NCBI RefSeq assembly: GCF_900624995.1 | Contig: NZ_UYXQ01000008.1 | Location: 62,001 to 126,000 of the forward strand | Reading direction: 5' to 3' | Length of the DNA: 64,000 nt | Origin: Pseudomonas antarctica | GTDB taxonomy: Bacteria; Pseudomonadota; Gammaproteobacteria; Pseudomonadales; Pseudomonadaceae | Shown: positions 46,892-53,740 of the stretch, one piece after another | How the letters are laid out: each line of letters starts with the position of its first letter | Position numbering within the stretch: position 1 is the stretch's first letter | Notes under the pieces: model-generated | The model's database searches: none | The model's input: the letters and a program-made list of their open reading frames with translations, nothing else | What the model was told of the DNA's origin: nothing | Made by a program: the position numbers and the translations under genes

Positions 46892-47002
46892 CGGAGTATG
46901 CAACGTGTAAGTGAAACCTCACCGGGTCAGATTGTGTGAAAACGCGAGCATGATTCTGGGAGTAGTGCGTAGTGCTACGAAGCATTCAGTGGGACATGAT
47001 GG

Positions 47003-47018
47003 GGCACCAGGAGTCGAA
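47003..47018. repeat. att-like direct repeat 2 (internal tRNA-Thr copy)
   Basis: GGCACCAGGAGTCGAA is identical to 59374-59389 inside tRNA-Thr. The preceding bases (ATGATGG) resemble ATATGGTGCC with a small gap. It separates the relBE segment from the larger island segment. The surrounding 46892-47159 holds no gene. Confidence 0.65.
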
Positions 47019-47159
47019 TAAGAAATTAACGAACTGATTTATATATTTTTAATATCAATTATAAAGATTACTATCCCTATGATTATCCTGATCAGCCTTC
47101 GCATTTTATTTGTCACACCAACTCTCTGCTGAGCTCTCAGCTAATCTCGGGGTGGCACT

Positions 47160-49361
47160 CTAATTTCGCGTTCCTTTGCATTGGGGATATCGCGAGCACC
47201 CCCAGAACGACTTCCCGGCGTAAGGACCTTTTTTGGCCTTACGCTTCACCATCGAAGCACGGCATATTGGGCACGTGAGGACAGATGTTGCCCGACCTGG
47301 AGCTGATCCCCGTTGTATGTTTGAAGAAGGAGGGACATGCGGCGGCGCATGGTAATGGCTCGATGGGGCTGGCATAGGCTTTAGTATGGGCAAATTAAGA
47401 GCACCGTGTGGTGGCGTCTTAATTCCCAGAGCGGCACAAGTCTGTTCGGCTTGGGCGCGATCGACCAAGGCTTGTATTAGAGCCGGCTCAGGCAGACCTT
47501 TGTTGCTGATCAGTCTCGATGGCGCACCCCGCAGGGCCGCCAGCCCTGCCCGCAATTTGCCCTGCAAGGCTGCTCGTTTGGATGCTGCCGCTGCCCGAGC
47601 AGCATCTTCGACTTGCTGATCTGAAGGACCAGGCGTTGGGTTATATCGAAACTTCATCTCTTGCTCACGACGCCATTGGAGAAGCTTGCCGGTCAACGAT
47701 TCGCCGAAACCAGGTACAGCCATCACTGCGTCGTAGCTGATATCTGCCGCAGATTCGATGCCAAATGAGGCCAATGTGGCCATCTTTGCCGGACCGATCC
47801 CTGAGATCTTCACTCGACTTAGAAGGAATCGATCCAAGAACTGGTGACGTTGACGAGCTTCGCGGGTTGTCTTCAAGCGTTCCAGCTCACGGGCCAACCC
47901 TGCTTCGAGTTGTTGGTACTGCCCTATGCAATTTTCCAGATCATTGCGTAAGTGGAAGAGTTCAGTGAAGCCGACTCGCTGAAGGTGAGCAATAGAAGCC
48001 ACCTGCACCCGATTGTCGGCATCTGCATAAGCCTTAAGTGGTGGTGCATGATCGACTTTCGCGGACAGTAAGCGAGACAAACCGAAAACACCCAAACCGA
48101 TCCAGACAATCGCACCACGCGGAGCGATTGCAAATGCGATAAGGGCAGCCAGCATGATCAGGCCACCGACAAACCGTTGGGTCGTTTGCCTGCTTTTGGC
48201 TTCCCTGAGGGTGCTGGGCGAGGAGCCAGGATCACCCTTCCACGTCGGAAGGATGTCTGCGGGGCGAGGCATGGGGGCCGCTCGAATGGCCGCCGCGATC
48301 TTGACGAGATCAAAGGGCTCGCCCCCTGAGGTGGGCACTGACGCTGTTCCTGAAGTAAAGACTGCAGGGAACATCTCAACACCGGACTGACTGGCGATCC
48401 GGCACCACACGCAGCTTGATGCTGCATTAGGGAAGTAGTGCGTGGGCGTTTTTGGGCACCGACGCAAGCTGGTTTCCAGTTCCTGCAGAAGCTTGACCCA
48501 GATCGTAGGGTTGGGGCGGGCTGCGGGATCGAGACCAAACGAGGCCTCAAATGCCTCCGCGACTGGTTGCGGCAAGTCAATGAGTTGGATCGCTCCAGGC
48601 GGTGGTATGGTTTGCGTCGTGCTCCGTCGTACCACCGAATAAGCAAATCGGTGTTGCGCAATGCCTTGACCAAGAGAGAGGTCTGCGCCGCTATAGCGGC
48701 CGGAGTAAGGGTGTTTACCCATGGCCAGCAACTGGAAGATCGCGACAGCGAGGCCAAAATTGTCATGCGCGTATGTTCGTTCGACCTGGCTCAGGTTCAG
48801 ACCATGTAGCTCCGGCGGCGTAAAATCCTCAGTTCCGACAACACATGGATAGGAACGGCCGTTCAAGTTGAACTGAAAGCTGTCGGCGTCAATTAGCGCC
48901 ACAGTGGCGTCGGGAGCAACCAGGACGCCGGAGTGGTTAAAGTCTCCGATGACGCATCCGGCTTGATGTACGGTCGCCACAGCACGCGCGACGTTTTGTG
49001 CGGCCCGGATCAGGAAGCGATAATCGACATCGGGAAATTGAATCTTCCGGGACTTGGGGCTATAGAGCTCATGTATTGGGCGGTATCCCGACACCAATCG
49101 CATGGTGAAACCGGCGAAGACTCCCAAATTATCAGTCGCGATCTCAGACGGGAATGCAATCAGGCTGGTCTTTTCCGCTAGCTGGCTTTCCACCATGGCA
49201 CGGACTTTAGATTCACGTGAGCTCCGTAAATTTTCCTTGTATACCTTGACTGCTTGATCGGTGCGACCAGGTATGGCGTAGACGTCACCCTCGCCCCCTT
49301 TGCCTAGGCGCTTACCGAGCTCCATGCTCTTCCCATCAATGCGAATCGGAGAACTACTCAT
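47160..49361 (-). CDS. YegI-like membrane protein kinase with HhH and zinc ribbon
   Basis: A 733-residue protein. Residues about 10-290 form a protein-kinase-like domain (glycine loop GKRLGKGGEGDVY, ATP Lys in AVKVYKE, catalytic loop VIGDFNHSGVLV in place of HRD, DFG replaced in LIDADSFQF). Two hydrophobic helices follow (FVGGLIMLAALIAFAIA and AIVWIGLGVFGLSRLL), then a coiled coil, a helix-hairpin-helix (ISGIGPAKMATLASFGI and VPGFGESLTGKLL), and a C-terminal topoisomerase-type C4 zinc ribbon (CPICRASM, CSRYPQC). It overlaps the PP2C gene by 4 bases. The set matches E. coli YegI-YegK-YegL and TerY-type triads. Confidence 0.85.
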   Translation of the reverse strand: MSSSPIRIDGKSMELGKRLGKGGEGDVYAIPGRTDQAVKVYKENLRSSRESKVRAMVESQLAEKTSLIAFPSEIATDNLGVFAGFTMRLVSGYRPIHELYSPKSRKIQFPDVDYRFLIRAAQNVARAVATVHQAGCVIGDFNHSGVLVAPDATVALIDADSFQFNLNGRSYPCVVGTEDFTPPELHGLNLSQVERTYAHDNFGLAVAIFQLLAMGKHPYSGRYSGADLSLGQGIAQHRFAYSVVRRSTTQTIPPPGAIQLIDLPQPVAEAFEASFGLDPAARPNPTIWVKLLQELETSLRRCPKTPTHYFPNAASSCVWCRIASQSGVEMFPAVFTSGTASVPTSGGEPFDLVKIAAAIRAAPMPRPADILPTWKGDPGSSPSTLREAKSRQTTQRFVGGLIMLAALIAFAIAPRGAIVWIGLGVFGLSRLLSAKVDHAPPLKAYADADNRVQVASIAHLQRVGFTELFHLRNDLENCIGQYQQLEAGLARELERLKTTREARQRHQFLDRFLLSRVKISGIGPAKMATLASFGIESAADISYDAVMAVPGFGESLTGKLLQWRREQEMKFRYNPTPGPSDQQVEDAARAAAASKRAALQGKLRAGLAALRGAPSRLISNKGLPEPALIQALVDRAQAEQTCAALGIKTPPHGALNLPILKPMPAPSSHYHAPPHVPPSSNIQRGSAPGRATSVLTCPICRASMVKRKAKKGPYAGKSFWGCSRYPQCKGTRN

Positions 49362-50125
49362 CGCCTCGAAATCAAGATCAGAGTTTTATCGTCGTCCGTG
49401 CGTTCGCACAGCCGTGGACTATCGAGATACTGGGCAAGCGCGTCCGACAATCCGGCGAGCCGCCCTTTACCGTCGGCCCCGTCTACGGCCTTGATCATCG
49501 GGTCGAAGAAGCGGGCATATGGCTGCTGGGTTGCCTGCTCTAACGCAATTGTCTCAAGCCCGTCAGAAAAAAGTGCAAAGGCATCGTATTCACACTGACC
49601 ACGGAAGAGACGCAATCGAGGCTCGGGATCATCCGTGACGAAATACGTAGTGGACGCGAACTCGCCATTCTCGGGCCAACATAAAGCCTCCCACGCCCCC
49701 TTTTGACGGCCCACAAGTGCGCTATCACCGATCTGAAGAGTCAGGAGCTCATCTTTGAACACGACTAACATGACCAAAGTTGCAGCAAACTGACGACGAG
49801 TGAGATTACGTCGTGCCGCCACCGCGCTGAGGCGGTCACGCAACTCGTCTATCCAGCACCGAATGACCTCGTCACCCGGCAGATGATCGTGATTTGAGAA
49901 CCAATCCTTGAAAGCGAGTATAAGGTGACGACAGACCAAGGATGCTCCTTCGCCACCGTGGCTGGCGCTGCCCGCACCGTCGGAAACCACCGTACAAAGC
50001 GCACGCGAAGTGAGCCGGACGCCGTAGGCGTCCTGCTTCCGGGTTCCCAGTCGCTGGTGGGATGTGCCGATTCTAGAAGCTGCCGCCCAGCGCCAGCGAG
50101 GGTTAGCCAGCAACGGCCCACCCAT
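49358..50125 (-). CDS. PP2C-type protein phosphatase (YegK-like)
   Basis: A 255-residue phosphatase. Metal-binding motifs are [16 protein letters not shown] (about residues 46-61), LQIGDSALV, and [11 protein letters not shown] with a final DDKTLILI. It probably reverses phosphorylation by the kinase encoded just downstream. It overlaps both neighbours: by 23 bases with the VWA gene upstream and by 4 bases with the kinase gene, indicating a tightly coupled operon. Confidence 0.85.
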   Translation of the reverse strand: MGGPLLANPRWRWAAASRIGTSHQRLGTRKQDAYGVRLTSRALCTVVSDGAGSASHGGEGASLVCRHLILAFKDWFSNHDHLPGDEVIRCWIDELRDRLSAVAARRNLTRRQFAATLVMLVVFKDELLTLQIGDSALVGRQKGAWEALCWPENGEFASTTYFVTDDPEPRLRLFRGQCEYDAFALFSDGLETIALEQATQQPYARFFDPMIKAVDGADGKGRLAGLSDALAQYLDSPRLCERTDDDKTLILISRR

Positions 50126-50780
50126 CGGGAGCAGTAGGATTCGTCAGCGGCACAGCATCCCCTGGATTGGATTGCGAAACTGCACTCAGGGAGCTAGAGA
50201 GCCATGCGAACAGTTCACGGAACGCTAAGCCCTTTAGCTTGAGGGGTTGCCGGGTCGCGAGCTGCGTGAGGATGGAAATATCAGCGCCCTCTACCCCTAC
50301 CGCGTAGAACATGAACTCTTTACGCTCTTCGCCAGAATGAACTCGTTGACGAGCTTCGCTCCAACTGTCCGTGGGAGCTCCATCAGTAATGAGGAATACC
50401 CATGGCCGGTAGTACTTGATGCCATTTGCGCGGTAGCTATCTTTCCTTTCGCGCAAAAGGTCTAACGCGCGTACCACAGCCTCCCCCATCGGCGTCGTGC
50501 CGCTCGCCTCCAACATTTCGGGGTAGAAGCCATCCACTGTAGTAAATTCTGTTCGGACAGAGACAGGACCGAACGTCACCACAGCGAGCTCTACGCGTTT
50601 GGCGGCCATGGTGTCGGCGTGCAGGTCTTCTTTGAAGAACTGCAGCGCATCATTTAACTCTTGGATCGGACGACCTTGCATCGATCCAGAGGTATCAAGC
50701 AATAGCACGCAAGGGCAACGCTGTTCGGGGTTTTCCGCGAACTCCGCATCCGCAAAAGGTTGTTGCTCGAAATTATCCAT
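50103..50780 (-). CDS. VWA-domain protein (TerY/YegL-like)
   Basis: A 225-residue VWA protein and first gene of the triad. The MIDAS motif is [11 protein letters not shown] with the further Thr in [11 protein letters not shown] and Asp in [13 protein letters not shown]. Such proteins in TerY-type triads are thought to be substrates or scaffolds for the kinase-phosphatase pair. Two starts are possible: 50780 ([14 protein letters not shown] before it) and 50795 ([16 protein letters not shown] before it); 50780 is used. Confidence 0.85.
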   Translation of the reverse strand: MDNFEQQPFADAEFAENPEQRCPCVLLLDTSGSMQGRPIQELNDALQFFKEDLHADTMAAKRVELAVVTFGPVSVRTEFTTVDGFYPEMLEASGTTPMGEAVVRALDLLRERKDSYRANGIKYYRPWVFLITDGAPTDSWSEARQRVHSGEERKEFMFYAVGVEGADISILTQLATRQPLKLKGLAFRELFAWLSSSLSAVSQSNPGDAVPLTNPTAPDGWAVAG

Positions 50781-50810
50781 TTTTCCCTCGTTCATCGTTC
50801 CTGACTTCAA

Positions 50811-51210
50811 TCTGCTCAGTAAGCAAAATGCGCGCCAGCCAAATGATGTGCAGAAGCACAGTCTTTAAAAAGGCTTAGCTGCTAGCCATTCAGCAGGGCG
50901 CTGGGTATTTCCGCGAAACTAACCAGCGGGCGATGCTTTTTGGCAGAGTCCGCTTGCCATCGTCCTGACTCTTGATCATAGCTTATGGCCACCAAGCGGG
51001 CTACCTACCGATGGTGTTTGATGGCCTGCTCGACGTATGAGCGCTGCGTCTGATCTGTGTGGGTATATCCACAACGGAGATTGTTAATTAATATTCAGTC
51101 ATAAATTTATAAATAAAAATATAAAGCTTTAGTATTAGGGGTGGTATCGCTGTCTCGCTCAGAAAGGCGACTTATGGTAAATGTTTACGATAAAAAATTT
51201 ACCAAAAATA
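50811..51210. other. Intergenic region between the kinase triad and the ThiF cluster
   Basis: About 400 bases without a credible gene. Composition shifts sharply: the left half is near the genome average, but from about 51060 to the end it is very AT-rich like the cluster that follows. The promoter of the VWA-PP2C-kinase operon should lie at the left edge. No terminator hairpin was recognised. Confidence 0.5.
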
Positions 51211-52296
51211 TCAGTCAGTGGCGCAATAGGCGCAAGTAATGTCTCGTTCTACTGAAAATGCGCCGAAATCAAAAGTGCTCAGATTGAACTCTAGTCGTTT
51301 ATTGACTACTGCTAAAAATCGGATGGGGACTCCGAAGATTACTTTAATTGCTTCTGTGGCAGTAATTGATGCGGAAACGCCACATACAGGTCCCATGCTA
51401 CCAATCTTGCGATATTTTCTATTTAGCTTCTTTACGCCAAATAATTCTGCCGCATTAGTGGGGGAGAGTATTTTGTCGAAGCAGTGAAGACAAGCAGTAA
51501 CACCAGGAATTATTACTTGTCCAATCAATGTTAGATGTAAGTTATATCCGCCTCCAATTATATGTGGTATTTTGTGGTTCAGGCAAAAGTCTGAAACAAT
51601 TTTAGATGTGGTGTCCACGCTCGGAGAGTCTGCGCAATTTATAACTAGATCTGGGAAGTCGGTTAGCGATAAATCTTCGACTGATTCCATTTTTTTGCAG
51701 ACGGCGGTTATGTCAACATCGTATGCTTGTTTGATGTTATTGCGAGCAGCTATGACTTTTGGCGTGCCAACATCGGCTTCAAAAAATAAATCTTGCCTAT
51801 GGAGATTTGATAGCTCAACGTTGTCATTGTCCATGACGGTTATATTTTGTACGCCTACTTTCACAAGGCAATGTAAAACCCAAGATCCTACAGCCCCTAG
51901 GCCAATTATAAGTATATTTGCTTTTGAGCCTTGATAGATGGATCTACGGACTTCTGATGTGGAATGAAAATAGCTCTCCAATGTATTAATTAAGCGCGGG
52001 CGGTAGTTTATGTCGGGCTGTAAATATGGCTCATCTACTTCAATTAAAACGGACTTGTTTTGTAGAAATAGGACTAGTGTGCATAGTTCCGCAGTTGAAA
52101 TTTCCGGATACAAACAGCTTACATCGTTGACTGATAGCGAGCCATCAAAGTGGTGCAGTAGTCCGATAATTTCAGGATAGTCTAGCTCGATCGAAAATCC
52201 GGTTCTCAGATTGCTATCAAAAAACTCTACGAATCTTTTAGTTTTTACGATCGCAACGCAACTCCTTAACCGGTATGTTTTATTTTCCACAGACAT
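51211..52296 (-). CDS. E1/ThiF-like adenylating enzyme B with possible RRE domain
   Basis: A 361-residue protein. Residues about 1-95 look like a winged-helix, RRE-like peptide-binding region (YPEIIGLLHHFDGSLSVNDV). From about 125 there is an E1-type adenylation domain: ATP loop ILIIGLGAVGSWVLHCL, canonical VMDNDNVELSNLHRQDLFFE with the Asn, Arg and Gln of active E1 enzymes, LVINCADSP, and two zinc pairs (CLHC 269-272 and CAYC 355-358). It overlaps the upstream paralogue by 17 bases. AT-rich codon use unlike the core genes points to transfer. Similar domains serve in MccB, PaaA and TOMM F-type proteins. Confidence 0.8.
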   Translation of the reverse strand: MSVENKTYRLRSCVAIVKTKRFVEFFDSNLRTGFSIELDYPEIIGLLHHFDGSLSVNDVSCLYPEISTAELCTLVLFLQNKSVLIEVDEPYLQPDINYRPRLINTLESYFHSTSEVRRSIYQGSKANILIIGLGAVGSWVLHCLVKVGVQNITVMDNDNVELSNLHRQDLFFEADVGTPKVIAARNNIKQAYDVDITAVCKKMESVEDLSLTDFPDLVINCADSPSVDTTSKIVSDFCLNHKIPHIIGGGYNLHLTLIGQVIIPGVTACLHCFDKILSPTNAAELFGVKKLNRKYRKIGSMGPVCGVSASITATEAIKVIFGVPIRFLAVVNKRLEFNLSTFDFGAFSVERDITCAYCATD

Positions 52297-53392
52297 TGCA
52301 TCCTTCCTTCGCTAAAATTTCTACCCATTCTATCTCGCCTTTGCCGATTATGAATTCCCCGCGCTGCGATATTCTGAATTTGTAGGCGTCGCCGCCTGCC
52401 AGATAGTTCAGAAGTTGAATACAAGCGTATGATGCAGAAAATAGTGACATGCTGTAAGTTCCGCCGCTACCACCTATAATATGTGTTTTTGCTGAATTAG
52501 TTTTATGGACTTTGTAAGTTGGTTTCCAGTCCGCCAGCGCAGCACTAAAAAAACCGCTGCAGCAATCAATGCAGACGGACTCTCCAGGTATATAAAAGTC
52601 GCCTGTGCTCATGAGGTGTGCATCAAATCCACCAGCAACATAAAGTGGAATTTTTTTCCCCCATAAATAGCGACCAAGCTTGACAGAGGTGTGTCCGATA
52701 TAAGGTTCGTCAGCCGTATTAACAACCAACGTGGCGTCGTCAACAAGGCTAGATAGGTCTGTTAAAGGTAGGAGTTTTTCTCTGACGCACGTGACTCTGA
52801 CTGCGGAATTGATCTTTTCCAGGTGGCGCTTAAGCGCATCTACCTTGGCCTCGCCGACCTCTTTAGCTGAAAAAAATGGGTGCCGCTCGGCGGATTGAGA
52901 GGAAAGGACCTTGTTGTCTACAAACGTGAATTTTGAAACACCGGCTCTGGCAAGGTTGATTGCAATAGAAGAGCCAACTGCACCTACACCAAAGATAACA
53001 ACGTTACTGTTAATTATTTGCTCGTGAGCCTTGTTTGATGACAGTCCAAAAATCCAGTCCGACAAAAAATTGATTTGTCGCGAATATCGCGAGTTAGGGT
53101 CCTCAATAGTCGGGTGCTCTAGTACGCCCTTTGCAACTAAGTACTCAAAAATAGACTTGAGTTCTACTGGATCTAATTCGAATGCAAAACTTTTCAGGAT
53201 TTTTGATAGTGGACTTAATCCATCAAGAGCTGCTAGCACATCACTAAATGAGGGGGCTATGCGAATGGAAAGCTTTTGTCTAGTATTGATGTGATAGAAC
53301 TGTATTGTGCAGACATCCGATTCGCCTGTGGATACGTAGACGTCTACGCTGTCTTTTATTTTTAAGACAGGATCATATGCAAGAGCTTCCAT
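52280..53392 (-). CDS. E1/ThiF-like adenylating enzyme A with possible RRE domain
   Basis: A 370-residue paralogue of enzyme B. Residues about 40-95 are a possible RRE-like winged helix (PSFSDVLAALDGLSPLSKIL). The E1 entry motif NSRYSRQINFL is at about 100, the ATP loop VVIFGVGAVGSSIAINL at about 131-147, LVVNTADEP at 222-230, and zinc pairs at CIDC 274-277 and CNVC 365-368. The segment after the acidic residue reads FVDNKVLSSQSAERHPFF, where the Asn-Arg-Gln pattern of active E1 enzymes is not kept, so this copy may act mainly as a partner. The gene starts 52 bases after the small peptide gene. Confidence 0.78.
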   Translation of the reverse strand: MEALAYDPVLKIKDSVDVYVSTGESDVCTIQFYHINTRQKLSIRIAPSFSDVLAALDGLSPLSKILKSFAFELDPVELKSIFEYLVAKGVLEHPTIEDPNSRYSRQINFLSDWIFGLSSNKAHEQIINSNVVIFGVGAVGSSIAINLARAGVSKFTFVDNKVLSSQSAERHPFFSAKEVGEAKVDALKRHLEKINSAVRVTCVREKLLPLTDLSSLVDDATLVVNTADEPYIGHTSVKLGRYLWGKKIPLYVAGGFDAHLMSTGDFYIPGESVCIDCCSGFFSAALADWKPTYKVHKTNSAKTHIIGGSGGTYSMSLFSASYACIQLLNYLAGGDAYKFRISQRGEFIIGKGEIEWVEILAKEGCNVCGK

Positions 53393-53444
53393 TCTTCATC
53401 CTGCTGAGAGGAATTGGTGCCACGTTCATGGCACCGCCCCTAGA

Positions 53445-53648
53445 TCAATATTGCAAAACACCGGCGTTGGCTTCGAGATATTCATCCCATGAATCCAAGC
53501 TTCCATCATCAGATCCGATATTTGGGCGAGTGCAAACTCGAGTGCAGCAATCACTTCTACTTCCTGAGCAGGTCGTAGTGTATTTGGTGCCTGCCTCGGG
53601 GTGTTCGCTCACTTCGGAAAACTTTAAACTAACCTTAGTTTTGACCAT
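53445..53648 (-). CDS. Small Cys/Ser/Thr-rich peptide, candidate precursor
   Basis: A 67-residue peptide with GGAG 7 bases before its ATG. Residues 1-20 (MVKTKVSLKFSEVSEHPEAG) could be a leader. Residues 24-40 (TTTCSGSRSDCCTRVCT) carry four Cys and many Ser/Thr and could be the modified core. Residues 43-67 are acidic and aromatic (SLDSWDEYLEANAGVLQY) and could be a follower or part of the product. It is first in an operon with two E1-like enzymes. No homologue was recognised, so the precursor role is inferred from layout and composition. Confidence 0.62.
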   Translation of the reverse strand: MVKTKVSLKFSEVSEHPEAGTKYTTTCSGSRSDCCTRVCTRPNIGSDDGSLDSWDEYLEANAGVLQY

Positions 53649-53740
53649 TGCTAACTCCGTTTACGTTATGGACACAGAGCCAAAACGATACCATACTGGC
53701 CTTCTCATGTCACTCATAGCTTCTACAAATGGAGTTACTG
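53649..53740. promoter_or_regulatory. Divergent promoter region of the peptide operon and UvrA-like gene
   Basis: About 90 bases lie between the two divergent start codons and must hold both promoters, which suggests shared control. No confident -35/-10 pair or operator could be placed. Confidence 0.4.

Noticed and set aside
51211..53392. Ubiquitin-like conjugation or CBASS-type Cap2 defence operon
   Set aside because: The E1-like domains fit, but there is no E2, JAB peptidase, ubiquitin-like protein or nucleotide cyclase nearby, and the small peptide lacks a C-terminal Gly-Gly.
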